Positions 12,001 through 25,288 are shown, counted from the stretch's first letter. The stretch is 64,000 nt of DNA from Pyronema omphalodes (GCA_024516155.1 JAJJXM010000049.1:310001-374000), one strand, 5' to 3'. Notes: generated by a model from the sequence alone, not told the origin. Numbers and translations are program-made.

Positions 12001-12972
12001 TTAGAGGCTAGAAGACGTGTTCTTGGGGAGGAGCATTCCGATACGCTGTTGGCCATGCACAACCTGGCATCAACATTCCGAGATCAGGAACGTTTTACCG
12101 AGGCCGAAGAACTAGTAGTAGATATCTTGAAGGCAGAAAAAAGGGTTCTCGGAGAGGAGCACCCAGATACCTTGACGACCATGAACAACCTTGCATCTAT
12201 ATACTGTGATCAGCAACGGTTTACCGAGGCTGAAGGCCTCCAAGTAAGATTATTCGAGGCTAGCAGACGGGTTCTTGGGGAAGACAACCCAGGTACCTTA
12301 TTGGCCATGGGCAATCTGGCATCAACATACCGAAATCAGCAACGGTACACCGAGGCTGAAGAACTACAAGTAAAAGTACTAGATGCTAGCAGACGGGTTC
12401 TCGGGGAAGATCACCCAGATACTTTATCGACCATGACCGAGCTCGCTGCAGTATACGATTGTCAAGGTAGATACAGTGAAAAGGCAGAACTTGAACTCAA
12501 AGTATTAGAGGTTAGAAGACGGGTCAATGGGGAGGAGCATCCCGATACCCTATTGGCTATGATCAACCTGGCTGAAACGTATCGAAATCAGGAACGGTTC
12601 ACCGAGGCCGAAGAACTACAAGTTAAAGTATTAGAGTCTAGAAGACTGGTTCTTGGAGAGGAGCATCCCGATACATTGTTGTCCATGTTCCACCTTGCAT
12701 CAATATTCCGAGACCAGGAACGGTTTATCGAGGCCGAAGAACTAATAGTGGATATCCTGAAGGCCAAAAAACGGGTTCTCGGAGAGGAGCACCTAGAAAC
12801 CTTGACCATTATGAATTGCCTGGCATCCACATACTATGCTCATGGTAGATTTCCGGAAGCCCAGGAACTAATGGAAAAGACATTTGAAACAGGGAAACGC
12901 GTTCTAGGCGAAGAGGATCCATATACGCAATCATGGGCGGAGTGGTTAGCTCGCATCAAAGACAGTCGGTAG
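9070..12972 (+). CDS. HeLo-type / NB-ARC / TPR NLR-like receptor (2 exons, 1276 aa)
   Basis: Exons 9070-9968 and 10041-12972; the 72-base intron splits the P-loop, so splicing restores GLGGIGKT (residues 295-302). The N-terminus, MEVAGLALAIPGLISQLF and a helical stretch to about 230, resembles HeLo domains, which in Podospora HET-S form membrane-disrupting cell-death modules. NB-ARC signs: Walker A at 295-302, Walker B WILILDNAD at 368-376, LPLAI near 471, and HSLVH near 610 where MHD-like motifs sit. Residues about 660-1265 are 13-14 TPRs of 42 residues with LGEDHPDTL cores (TPR_10/12, kinesin-light-chain type). Known: fungal NLRs of this form act in non-self recognition and programmed cell death. 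HeLo rather than another death-like N-domain is my reading. I start at ATG 9070; a GTG directly precedes it. Confidence 0.88.
11230..12930 (+). repeat. TPR-coding tandem array, 126-bp unit
   Basis: Thirteen to fourteen 42-codon units each contain a sequence like RRVLGEDHPDTLTTMNNLA followed by a YRDQ(K/Q)RFTEAEEL helix. Middle units share long near-identical base stretches, which points to recent duplication or homogenisation. Confidence 0.85.
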
Positions 12973-15242
12973 TGGTTGCCATGCCTGTATCTAACTCAAA
13001 CTTTTCGGAATGTCTTTCTTTTTTTCTCCCCACAATTACTGGTGTATCCAAGCTATATTTATGTATTTAGGACCCATATGCAGGTCGAAGATGTATTTTC
13101 ATACGTTTCTCAATTTTGAGCCATCAAGCGTTTGGGCGGCGGCCAAGTACAGATGTTCACCCTTTTATCTAAAAGTTTCTTATTACTCTTTTAGCTATGT
13201 AGTCATCGTTGGTATTTACTATGAAAAGTCAAGTAATGTATTATGTATGTACGCCACTATATACTAGCATGGTGGAGAAGGAGGTCAAATCGAAATCAAT
13301 ATCCTCATGCCAGTGATGCCACCGACCTAGAAGTATCGTGTGTTGCTAGGAAAAAACAAAAACACACACACACACAGGAACAAGTAAATCTGCTACCATC
13401 GAAACTATCGAAACTATTGAAACTATGACATGAGGGAAAAGTCTATAGAATCAGTTTGTGGCTCTCTACTCTTCTTCTAGTATTTTCATTCTTGACTGAA
13501 TTCTTGATAGTGTTCTCCTTATAAGTTATCCTCATTCCTCATCCGAAATCTCTAGCTACAGCATATACAGCCCCATATAGTCCACCTCTTCACCCAATTT
13601 TCAACATCTCCCGTATACTTCTTCTGCTCCGGTCCCCAAATCCTACAAATCCTACAGTTCAATTACCCCACTACTCCAGCCCCTATAGCCACTATACTTT
13701 CGTTCCATTCTAGTCATTCCATTGCTCCATATTCCTTCATATCCTTCATATTCCATTCTATCCTCACATATCTTAATCGAGCTCAAAACCGCAAACATCA
13801 CAAACGAAACTGGACAAACGAATCCCAAAACCAGGCCCAAAAACACACCCAAAAGAAACATCACAAAACCAATCACAAAACCAATCACAAAACCAACCCC
13901 CAAACCAACCCCCAAACGAACAAAACATCATCAACCAAGCCTAAAACGAAACAAAATGGTCCAAAATGAGTGAGTGAAATTTGAATGAGTGAATAAACGA
14001 GTGATGAAACATGAATACATTCTCTTCTCTACTCTACTATTACTGTTACTGTTACTATTACTCCATTATACGTATTATAAATTCCCAACTCTTGATACCA
14101 TTGCTACCAATTCCTCATAAAAAATCTTTGCTTATATTATACAGCTGATGAGGTGGTATATGGTATGTAAAAAAAAGAGCATGTTCAAGGATCGTGAAGA
14201 TATAGGGGATATAGAGGATATAGAGGATATGGAGGATATACAAGATGCGGGGGTAGACGAGATACGCGGGTGATGATCAAGTTTAATCAGTTCAGAAAAT
14301 AAAGGCAGAAAAAATAGAAAACAATACAGAAGAACACATACTGTAATACAACGCAATAAAAAAAGGATTGATATATATACTCTTTTACCATTCAGTCTTC
14401 AGTATTCAGTCTTCGGTGTTTGTTTGATTTATCAAATACTGAATACATAATGTACACACACAATACACACAATACACATACAAACACAACATTCCAATTT
14501 AATTTCCCCAATCTACAAAGTCACCAAGTATTCCATAAAACCTCCCTATTTAAATTAACCTTCCTAAAGACAAAAACCCCGGATACACGAAAACTTGCAG
14601 TAAAAAAACCCCTTTCCATAGCTCCAGATTCTACATTTCTCTATGCTCTCTATATATATCCGTTGTTTATCTAAAGTCTTTTACTTTCTATGTTGAAAAC
14701 AAAAAAAAAAAAAAAAAGAGCTCCGATAAGAAATCTTTCTAAATCTCCAATTATCCCCGTACTGTATGCCCCATCCGCTATCCCCAATTCTGCATCCGCC
14801 ATCCGCATCTCTGTCTTAGGTATCCCCTATCCCCTATCCCAATCCCAATCTGGGGTATCCTAAGTCTCGGTTCTAAACCACTACCGTGACATTCCCATCT
14901 TTTCTGAACCATTCAAAGTTCCATATAACCCGCCGATTTTCCAATCCTCCAGATAATTTGAGGAAACAATGATAATGAAAAAAAAAAAAAAAGAGAAAGC
15001 GAAAAAGAAAAAGAAAAAAGAAACGCCAGTGGATTAATCCCTGAGAATAAACATTCAAAAGAAAAAAACAAAAGCAAACAAAAAAAAGCAGCGCTCCGGC
15101 TTCCCAATGCTCCAAAAAGGACACTAAAAACAAGACCCCATTACTCCAAGACCCCCATAGAAAAAAAAAATAAAGAAACTTTTAGGACGTTCGACTTCCG
15201 CGCTGGACTTTCGATTCACTGCCGCTCTTGTTTCGTTTTAAT
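12973..15242. other. Intergenic region between convergent NLR and carrier genes
   Basis: No gene recognised. Low-complexity content: an ACAC run near 13360, five 12-base units of the type aatcacaaaacc at 13859-13917, ggatataga-type repeats near 14200-14240, and A tracts near 14700 and 14980. It should contain the 3' ends of both neighbours. Confidence 0.5.
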
Positions 15243-17497
15243 TTATTTTAGCCCCATTGCGGTTTTGCCTTTTTCATAGGCGAGGTAAGACTATTACCAG
15301 TTAGCTTTGATCTACGCACAGATTTACTGACCCATCGAGTGATGGATCGTGAGAGAACTTACAATTGAGACGGCAGGGATTACTTTCATCATGTTGGGTG
15401 TCCACCCACGGTACATCCCGCGCAAACCCTCCTCTTTGAGCGTACGCATGGTAACATCCCACATACCCGTGTAAGTTCTGGGATGCTGAGCGGTTCCCTG
15501 GGCTTGTAATCTAGTCCTGAGGAGGTTGAGTGGGTATACGGCGGTGGCACCAATAGAGCCCGAAAGACCGCCGATCACCAAAGTCATCCACGATGGGAGC
15601 TTAACGTCGTTCTCAGCAACTCCGGTTCTTAGGGCTTCCTTCTTCGCGTAGTGTCCTTTAAGGAGTTCAAAGGTTCCTAGATCGATGGCCGAGTAGGGGA
15701 AGATTCCGATTAATGCCAAGGGAAGTCCTCGATAGAAACTGTTAAGGCCACCATTTTTCCAGGTCTTCATAAGTGTCTCGGTGATCAACTTGTTGCCGCG
15801 CGATCCGTTGTCGACCATCTCACACTGCATACGGCTGGGCAAACTATTAGTCTAGAGCTATAAAAAAAACCGGCGTTATGCAACTTACAATTTCAGTGTA
15901 TCCACGGGATAGATTGAGAATCTAGTTTACGGTGGTTAGCGATGAATATGGATAACTTCTCCGAAGGTACATACTGCGAGACTACTCCTCCGATACCACC
16001 AGCGATAAAGCGAGATACCGATGACATCTGCTTAACATCTTCTACTCCCTCCAGACGCGCCAAGGTACGCTTCGCAGCCTAGATTCCGCATGATTAGATA
16101 CGCCCTACGGCAATGTCTCGGAATCAGAAGCACACCTCAAAGGAACCGAACTTGATGGCGGATTCAGGAAGGACCTTAATGACGTTTAAGCCATTTCCTG
16201 CAAAAAAGGACCTTATTCCCCCATTTCGCCAGATGGATGCAACTGCATCTGCAAGTGGTCTTGCGGCCTGTTGCGCAGCAATAGCTGCTTGGCCCTTGAC
16301 GGTGGCATCTACAGCGGATTTGCGAGTCTGGGCAATGAGGAAGACCTTGATGCGGTCTAAAGGTGCAGTAGCAGTTCGTGAAAGAGCGCCGGCGACACCT
16401 CCGGCAAAGAAGTATCCTATCACATGATGTCAGTTGATGATCCTACCAGTGCGAATAAAATAAGATGAAATCAGAGCAATAAAGGGTCCAAGATTTTATC
16501 CAAATACCTAAGCCAGGCCATAACCAAGAAACAAGAGGGACATCCAAAAGAGGGATTTTGGTGATAGTTGGTGAATCCAGACGAAGAGTACCCTCTACCT
16601 CCGGGGTGGGGCCTTGGGGAGTTTGGTATAAGAAAAATGATAAGCTACCTAAGCCTTGTAGATTGACCTCGTCGCTGACGTTAACGTCTCCTTCGGAGTT
16701 GACGTTAACTGTCGAGAGGTAATAGCTGTAGATGCTTCGCAATGAGGGTTCCTGGGGCATGAATAGTAAAAAGTCCCTAGTAGAATCAGTATCTGAATGC
16801 GTCTTGACCGGTGGGTAAGTGTGCAGCGCGCCATACCTCCACTCTTCAAATGAGATTACTGCAGTCGGATGTTAGCGAGCCCTTGGTGGAGCAGAGGCGA
16901 AGTAACATACCTCCATCGCGGTTACTGTCGATAGAGCGGAAGAACTGCTCCAACTTTTCCGGTGGGGTTACCATGATACCCGCTCGTTGTAGTGCTTGCT
17001 TTAGCTCGTTACGATCAATGTTTCCGTTTCCATCAGAGTCGACAGATTTGAAGATGCTGTAAAGCTCTTTCTCGGCACCAGCGAAAAAGACTTTGAATTC
17101 AGAAAACTGGATTAAGCCTATTCATCGATGAGCGAAGTTTCAATAGTATCGGACGTAGGTTTCATACCGTCGTTGCTTGTGTCGACAGCTTTTAACAGGT
17201 CGCGAAGCATCTGTTCTGCGTCTTTGAGGGCTGTGAGAGCATCGGTAAGCTTCCGTGAGATCCGAAAAGTGGGGAGAAAAAAGTAGTAACGCACGGTGAT
17301 TAATTCTAGCCAGACCTCGTCTCAAGTCGGATTCGTCAAGATGTCCAACTCCCCGTGTATCGAGCTTTTTAAACTGCGACGCGTCTTGTTAGCTGGCGAT
17401 AATATTTTTTTCAGCCGCATACGTCTTTCCGCAGATGGCAACCTACCAAAGCAGCGAGGCGTTCTTCGCTCGCTATTTGTGCGTCTGGACTGTCCAT
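15243..17497 (-). CDS. sal1: EF-hand mitochondrial carrier, ATP-Mg/Pi type (11 exons, 542 aa)
   Basis: Exons in gene order: 17497-17447, 17373-17295, 17230-17168, 17117-16911, 16858-16837, 16776-16508, 16416-16136, 16078-15975, 15921-15889, 15834-15363 and 15290-15243; all keep frame with GT...AG ends. The N-terminal half carries four EF-hands: [12 protein letters not shown] (degenerate), [24 protein letters not shown] and DSNRDGVISFEE (the last three have good Ca2+ ligands). The C-terminal half has three carrier repeats with PLDRIK, PVDTLKFR and PLNLLRTR. Known: yeast Sal1 and animal SCaMC proteins exchange ATP-Mg (or ADP) for phosphate across the inner mitochondrial membrane, with Ca2+ sensed from the intermembrane space. 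Length fits the family. It diverges from the cyclin C gene. The last exon is only 15 codons. Confidence 0.92.
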
Positions 17498-18646
17498 GGT
17501 TTTATCGGCAGAGTTGCTAGGAGGATCGAGGAGAAGGAAGCCGGAAGAAAGAACGGCTGAGATTATTGCGAGGTAAAAGGAGAGGCGGTGGGAATGTGGT
17601 AGACGGATACTGGGAGTCGACGAAGGATTATGTTCCACGAGGCGCCGAACGTATCGATGGTGAGTGTGACGCGAGCGAATGCGCAGGTCAGCAGGTGCTG
17701 ACGCAGCAGAGACAAGTTGACCGTTGAAAGTGAGTGGAGATGCGACAACGTCAGAGTAACAGAAAAAGAGATGTCGTTTGTCTTGTTTGTCTTGTCTCTT
17801 GTCTCCTTCCTCAAGCCGGGCGTCCCTCTTCCTCTTCTCTGCCCTGCCAGCGAACAGGGGTCACAGATGCGCAGAACTTTAATTGCGCCCCGCCGATTTC
17901 AAAGTTTCTTACCAAGAGCAGTTGGTGCGTAGAGGCTCTTTCATCGAAAATCTCCTGAGATCTAAAAAAGTCTCTATGGCTTGCCCCCCTCGTGTTGCGC
18001 CTAAGAGAGCTCACTTGCCAACCGAACGAACCATTTCGTAGGGAATTCGCATCGTGTTGGGATATCTTCTTCGCCAACGGCCGCCGAAGCCCGCCAGATG
18101 AAAAAGCCGCAAAAACTTTTTCCCCCGCCCCCGCCAACAGCTCTTTTTTCTCCTCTTCCCCCCACGAGCGCTAGCACCGCTTCCGTTCTGACCTGTCCGA
18201 ATATCCGGATGATGAGGAAGCAAGCATAGATACGTAGAGGGGGAGGAAAGACACTCGATTAAGATCAAGATAAGATATCGTGATAATCAAGATAAAGATA
18301 AAAATCAGGTATCGCGATTCTCAAGTATCGGAAATCTCAAGATCAAAATCAGATATCGGAAGCCCGCACGTGCGCCACAAGGCAGGAGCAGGGGGGCTGC
18401 AGCCTTGGGGACATGGAAGATGGAACCTTGTGATTTAGACCCAGGCTTCTTTACAACTGCTCACTCGATGGCGCGACATCATCACTAGCATAGCCCTACA
18501 GCAGCAGCTGCTGCAGACTCGCCACTCCACGTTCGCAAGCAACCCCGACTTTTACCCCGCGACCCTTGACGCGCTCTCCACGCGTCTCCTTACAGCAACC
18601 GTTCACCTCATTCGATTCAACATCAACATCACTACGACCCTTCAAT
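17498..18646. promoter_or_regulatory. Divergent promoter region of carrier and cyclin C
   Basis: This 1.1-kb stretch separates two divergent starts and should hold both promoters. Near 18255-18360 it contains several copies of a loose motif like aatcaagataa / agatatcg. No clear TATA box. The open frames here are Pro/Ser-rich and unconvincing. Confidence 0.5.
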
Positions 18647-19903
18647 ATGGCAGCAAACTACTGGACAAGCTCCCAACGAAAGCACTGGACAATGACACGC
18701 GAAAAGCTCGCAGAAACTCGTCAGAATCTCGAAATGGCAGACGAAAAAGCTTTGGCGGCATTTCCCTTGCCTAGTTATCGCCATCTGAGCATATTTTTTC
18801 ACCTACGTATGCTTGTACGCACTTCTGTGGATCAGCCATAACTACTTCTATGAAGCTTCCCAGCTTTTCTCAAGGCTGATGGTTTTTCTTTTCTTTGAAG
18901 AAAGCATAACTGATGATAATATGGAACTCGTATAGAACTCGTACGCCTTGGTCGCAGAATGACCGCTCGACAACAAGCTCTAGCTACTGCTCAGACATAT
19001 GTACGACGGTTTTACACCAAAGTTCCAATTCGCGATACGAATCCATTTTTGGTTATGGCTACTTGCCTTTACCTAGCCTTGAAGATGGAAGAATGTCCCC
19101 AGCACATCAGAATAGTGGTTAGCGAAGCAAGAACATGTTGGCCTGGTATGTGATGCACTCCAGATATACTATAGGAAACCTTCTCAACGTTCCGACCTCT
19201 CAATCATCCCCAATATCACATCCACACTCGCTAACTACCAACAGAGGCAATGCCTTCCTTCACCGAAAAGTTAGCCGAATGCGAATTCTGGGTCATCAGC
19301 GAACTCAACAGCTACCTAATCGTACACCATCCCTACCGAACCCTCCAAGAACTATCCTCCCCTCTAGCCCTCACCACAGAAGAACACAACACATCATGGC
19401 AAATCATAAACGACTCCTGTATCACCGATTTATCCCTAATCTACCCACCGCATGTAATAAGCCTTACCGCAATTTTCCTTGCTGTCTTCATGAAACCCTC
19501 TCCATCTGGCAACAATTCCAACAGCCACGGGAGCCATAGCAGTAGCATGAGCAACCATAACCACAGCAATCACAGCAACCACAACGGCCACAACGGCCAC
19601 AGCAGCATGGCCAGCCACAGCACCCTCGGTGGATCCTCCCACGGAGCCGGCGCAGCCCTCTCATCCTACGCCGCCGGTTCCGGCTCACAAACAAGTCGAA
19701 TGGCGAAACTAATCGAGTGGTATGCAGAATCGAAAGTGGATATGGAGGCAATAATCGATTGTGTGCAGGAAATTATGGCGTTATATGAGGTTTGGGAAGG
19801 CTTTGGAATGCAACAGGAAAAAGCCCTAAAGGATACTTTTGTGAAAATGGTTAAGGCCCCACAACCGTTGCAGCAGAATAGTCAGCAGATTCTGCAGAGG
19901 TAG
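18647..19903 (+). CDS. ssn8: Cyclin C, Mediator CDK8-module cyclin (3 exons, 342 aa)
   Basis: Exons 18647-18806, 18936-19145 and 19245-19903. The start [41 protein letters not shown], and LALKMEECP followed by HIRIVV are the cyclin C signature of the first cyclin fold. The second fold begins near [20 protein letters not shown]. Known: cyclin C (yeast Ssn8/Srb11) pairs with CDK8 (Srb10) in the Mediator kinase module and in stress-linked repression. An insertion rich in Ser, His and Asn lies at about residues 210-255, before the closing helix [18 protein letters not shown]. Such low-complexity inserts are common in fungal orthologues. The second intron has a clear gctaac branch site. Confidence 0.93.
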
Positions 19904-20574
19904 GGTTGGATGGGCTGATGTGGGTTGGTCTGGCTTGGTTTGAGTTAGTCTGGGGGATTGGAGAAGAGAAGAGGAATTGCGGTGGGATGGTGAAGTTGGA
20001 CGGTGATGGGGATTATGGAAACTGAGTATGGAGTATAATAAATAATAAGAGATGCCGGGAGCTCAATGGCGGAGGAGGGCATTACGGGTGGTAGTGGGGA
20101 AAGCCATTGAAACCAAGAGTATGGCATCATAAAAGCATCATCACTCAACTCAGTGGGCATCCGTAAAGCCATAAATTCATAAATTTTAAAGCCTAAACAA
20201 AGCTGTTATAATGATAAATAACAATCTATAGTAAATTAAAAACTTAAATCTATACTTTCTTAATAAACCTGATGACATCTACTCTTTTCTGCATCTATAC
20301 TACCAAAATCATACATCTGTCATCTGTTATCTATCATCTGTCATCTATCATCTGTCATCGAAGCTCACACTAACCTATAGCATATCATCCGGAACATGAT
20401 GGTAAGAATCTTGAATCTATAAACCATAGCCTCCGTCCCCTCCGTCGCATTCAAACTAAAACTCACACTCATAAATCCCAAACTAAAACTCATAAATCTC
20501 AAAACAACACCATACAATCGCGAAGGTGATGTATCTATCTACTATAGCACCTTCAAAAATATGTCTTGTAATCA

Positions 20575-20646
20575 CGATCATCACAATCATCACAATCATC
20601 ACAATCATCACGATCATCACGATCACGATCACCACAATCATCACTC
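20575..20646. repeat. Microsatellite, (atcacaatc)-like
   Basis: Repeated atcaca/atcacg 6- to 9-base units with interruptions (cacaatcatcacaatcatc...). Nothing else is apparent here. Confidence 0.85.
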
Positions 20647-21317
20647 CCGTCTAATGTAACTAATGAAAAAAAAATATAAATACCGTGTACTGTGTACTGT
20701 GTACTCTTAGACCGAGGTTATGCTCTCTATATATAGATCTACTGTTGTTCTTATGGTTGGTATATCTATTACCACGGTCTATGTACTATGGTCTACTACG
20801 GTCTACTATGGTCTACTATGGTATAGTTTTCTTTATGTATAGTTTATGTATAGTCTATGTGTCTATGTGTAGTTTATGTAGTCGGTATATAGTTTATGTG
20901 TGCTAAGTGACGAAAGGTTATCGTCATCGTTGTAGGTATCTGGGTTTTATGGAAGCTTGGTGATGTGGAGATTAGTTATCGCTACATATATAGTATTTCA
21001 TGTGGAGCTGTGTAGCTTTCGTCTGCTGTGTACAGCGACAGTTTTGTACTGCTATAGATATGATACGGCTACAGATATGATACGGCTACAGCTACATACA
21101 GCGACAGTTTTGTACTGCTATAGCTATGATACGGCTATGATATAGCTATGATACAGCTACAGCTATGGACAGCTATATACAAGCATACAAAAAATCAGGA
21201 TTTGATCCTACATACATACATACATAGTTCGAGTTACAGTTCGAAATTGGGGATTTTGAACTTCGCTTTGACTGCAGCGCCAGGAGGGGGGGGGGGGGAC
21301 TAGTTACTAAACCAACT

Positions 21318-21414
21318 AATGAACCACCAATGAACCACCAATGAACCACCAATGAACCACCAATGAACCACCAATGAACCACCAATGAACCACCAATGAA
21401 CCACCAATGAACCT
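21318..21414. repeat. 11-bp minisatellite (aatgaaccacc), about 9 copies
   Basis: Eight perfect copies of aatgaaccacc in a row plus a partial ninth. A run of eleven G at about 21288-21298 lies just upstream, and looser aatgaacc motifs recur to about 21565. Confidence 0.95.
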
Positions 21415-21947
21415 AGGAACCAATGAACTAACCGACGAGCTAACGAATGAAAGAGTTAACGAGCTAACGAGTTAGGAGCTAATCATCAGCTATGTAATCA
21501 GCTATGTAATCAGCACCAATCAATACAGTACATAAAGACCAATGAACCAACCAATGAACCAAACAATTGCGACTACGCAATGCAATCTAATACAATCCTA
21601 CATTTAAATCAGCCTTCTGAGCTCTCTGAGCTCTCTGCGCACTCACTTACTCTGAGCACTCACCTGCTCACCTCATCAACCCAACCCAACCCACGGACAT
21701 CCCATCCCGGAATATACCCCGTATGTATGGTGTATGTATGGTGTAGTCACTGCAGTCACCAGTGGCTTATACACTGTAGCTCACTTTATACAAGGCTGAT
21801 CTGATCCATTTTCTTTAGTTTCTTTAGTTTGTTCAATTCTTAGTTTTTTTAGTTTTTTTAGTTCTTAGTTCTTAGTTCTTAGCTTTCTGGAGATCTGAGC
21901 GCTCACTTACGGACTTGTCTTATTTGTCTTACTTGTCTCACTTGTCT

Positions 21948-22037
21948 CATCCACTCATCCACTCATCCACTCATCCACTCATCCACTCATCCACTCATCC
22001 ACTCATCCACTCATCCACTCATCCACTCATCCACTCA
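21948..22037. repeat. 8-bp tandem repeat (atccactc), about 11 copies
   Basis: Perfect head-to-tail copies of atccactc, preceded by a looser tcttacttgtctc pyrimidine repeat. Recent slippage expansion is the simplest reading. Confidence 0.95.
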
Positions 22038-25000
22038 CCTGATGATTGGTCTGAATACATAGTCTGAATACATAGTCTGTGTTTTCACAAGGCTGATCCA
22101 TTTCCATTTCCATTTCCGTTTTTTATTTTCTCGGTTTTCTTAGTTTTCTTAGTTTTAGTCTCCCTAGTTTTCTTAGTGTCCTCGATTTTTTATGGCACCA
22201 TATAGCATACATACATACGAAGAGATCTGAGCGCTGTTTATTTAGTTTAGTTTATTTAGTTTCGTCCATAGTTTCTAGTTTCGTAGTTTCCAGGGTTGAA
22301 AGTTGAAAGTTGAAAGTTGAGAGTTCAGAGGTGACAGTTCAGCGGTGAGAGGTGAGAAGCGAATGTTCAGGCCTCGAGATGCGATTGTTGCCAAGATATT
22401 TAGTTCTTGTTTTACCGCGGTAACGAAGCGTGGAAATGGGGTATATTGGATGTTTTACGCTCGGATATCGGGTTTATAAAGGTGCTGGGGAAAAGATATA
22501 GGTGGATATGTAAATAAGATGTTGTGCGAAGGAGGTGAAGTATGATAGGTTGATTGGATAATCAAAAGAATTAAAAGAATTTAAATAAAAAGTTAGAATA
22601 GGAAAAATAAAAATAATCAAAAAGAGGGAAAATAATATAGCGGAAAGAAAAAAATGTAGTTAGAGATATGGTCATGAATCAAGAGCTTCGGGTATAGACA
22701 ATTTAGGTATGTAGGTGTTTCAGTTTTCTCCGGCGAAGAAGCAGAAAGTCAGGAAAAAGAAAACAAAAAACAAAAAAGCAAAAAGCAAAAAGCAAAAATC
22801 AAACACAAAAATCAAACACAAAAGAAAAAGAAAAAGAAAAAGAAAAACAAAAAAGAAGGTCAAAACGTCTTATGTTTCCCGACCGAACTTTTCCTTTTTA
22901 CTTTTCCTTTCTAGGCCTAGCCTGCTCAAGCTGCCACAAGCTATCCCGGTGAAGCTATCATACGCTTGTATAGTTGGTAAACAGGGGGACGGGGGTTTCA
23001 AAGTGGATCTACACTTTTCTAATCTCTACGCGAGATTACATGCGGTAATGCGGTATGGAGAGTGAGTTCGCGACGGTGGTGGATGGTGGTGGTGGATGGT
23101 GGTATGTATGGTACCATAGGTATTAGGGTAGGAGTAAGAGTAAGGGTGGAGAATGGTATTAGATTAGATTAAAGATAGTAAAATAAAGGTTCATTGTGGA
23201 TTATGGGATTATATGAAGATATATGAAGAGATATGAAGATTTACAATATATAGGATGATAACTGTAATGATGCGGGTTCGGTGTGTTCTGACATTTCATA
23301 TATATAAGCGAAATGGAAACCGAGAACGAAAAATGAAAATTGGTATGGTGATATCCGTGGTTATGATTACGCGGAAATACGTTTTTGCGGAGTTTTGAAT
23401 AACGGAAGACGTAAGATTTTAGCTTTCAAATTTCGATCCTTAAGTTTCAGTCTCAAGTTATTGTATCACTGGCACCTGGCGGCAGTTACGATAAGTTTGT
23501 TTAATCCGGTTTAAATGACTGGAGAACAGAGGGTATCTACATTATGTATGTATATACGTTTTTAATCCGATAGCAGACGGATAGATAGATACATAGATAT
23601 GATAGATACGATTCGGAGAAACAAAATAAACGTCATGTCGTAATGAGTTTTTACTGTTGCTGCTATGTTATGTTACCTGTGCTTTGCTTTGCTTTGCTTC
23701 CCGTTTCGGGGTATGGATTAGGTATTACGGATTAGGTGTTAGGTGTTACGCTGAAATATCGGAGAAACAACCTCTGAACGGAGAAACTGTCATTTTACTA
23801 CGGAGTTATGGTTACTTGCTACTTGTTACTCGTCACTGCTACTGTTACTATCACTATCACTATCAATGTTACTGTTACTGTCAGTGTTACTGTTACATGA
23901 GGCTGATGATTTCCGATACCGATGCCGATGCCGATGCTTCATCTAATAAAGTTTGTTTTATGCTATGCTATCTTATGCTATGCAGGACCGGGGAACCCTG
24001 TGAGCCCTGGGGGTCCTTTGAGCCCTAGAAGCCTTGGAAACTCGGAAGGCCTACATTGAGAACTCGGAGCCCTAAGGGGTCTAGACAACTCATTTGAAAA
24101 TTCCCCCCTCTCTTAAGCGACCGAGCTACGGAGATACGTACGGTGCCTATAAGATCTACGAGGCTACGTATAAGCCGCAGAGTAGAGTAGAGAACATACA
24201 GAACCTTACTTTACAGGTGTTGTAGATTCTAGATTCGATATTGTGGGATCCGGTACCCGAAAACAAACGATCACATCACATTAATGATTACCTGCGGTGT
24301 AAGGCTGGTTACGTACGTACGATATACGTTGCTAATATATACAGGATATACATCATGAGTTATATGGATGGTGAAACTGTTCATCATGATAATTTACAGA
24401 TGCTCTACTCCCATTGAATCACATAGGCACTGAGCACTGTGCACTTGATAGACATGATAAGCAGGCAAGCAATCAAGCACGTATGTATGATCTTTAAATC
24501 ACATACAGCACGCAATAGACAACAAATCGTCGAAAAAAAAACGTATAGTTATAATTGCAGTACTATAACATCTGCGTGAACTCAAAAAGCCGTCATCACA
24601 GCCCACATCACACATCACACGCGGATCTTTTCCGTGTCGCATGAGCTATGCCGTAATGCATGAGCCATCAGCCTTGCATGCGCTTTACACAACGTGTTGA
24701 TCTCACTCAAATCAAATCTTTTCTTGTCTCCCTGTCTGCCTGCCTACCTGCCTGCCCGCCTGCCTATTTCCTGAAAATCGATGCTTTCAGTAAACCCGCC
24801 AAGATGTAATCACCGTTTTCATATCGGTTTTCCCTAGATCTACATAATGTGTCTTTATATACTTACAGATGCAAAAGATTCGTTGCTGTTTCCGATAGCG
24901 TTATTGATAGTATTACTGATGATATGGTTATACGGAGCATATTTTTCAGAGTAATTTGGATATCGATACAGTTATTTATGGTGGAGCAAAACAAAAACGA

Positions 25001-25288
25001 TATACGTAGTCTGGGTGGGGGCAGTCCCTAAGGCTATATAGCGGTGATGAAAATAAAGAGAGCAACGCAGCATGGTGACGAATGACCACGGCGTATAATA
25101 GAATCACGGAAAGAACAACAAATTCCGGCCTATTTACGACCGAAAAATTTATCACGAGTTGTATAACACACTGAACGCCTTGCAGAATTCGGTAGCGAAC
25201 ACTCCTACCCGCCTATGTAAACTCTTTTTCTGTTCAACTGTCATGCATCTCTTGTGTATATAGCTATTACGGTTTGGCGGTTTATGGA

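Noticed and set aside
14873..15133. Hydrophobic minus-strand frame rich in Phe and Leu
   Set aside because: Produced by A-rich and aaaag-type low-complexity DNA in the 3' region of the carrier gene.
20575..20646. Regular repeat that might be a CRISPR-like array
   Set aside because: Units are short simple repeats with no unique spacers, and this is a eukaryotic genome.
22715..23065. Lys-rich 116-codon frame
   Set aside because: It is the translation of an aaaag/aaaaac simple repeat followed by unrelated sequence; no sign of a gene.
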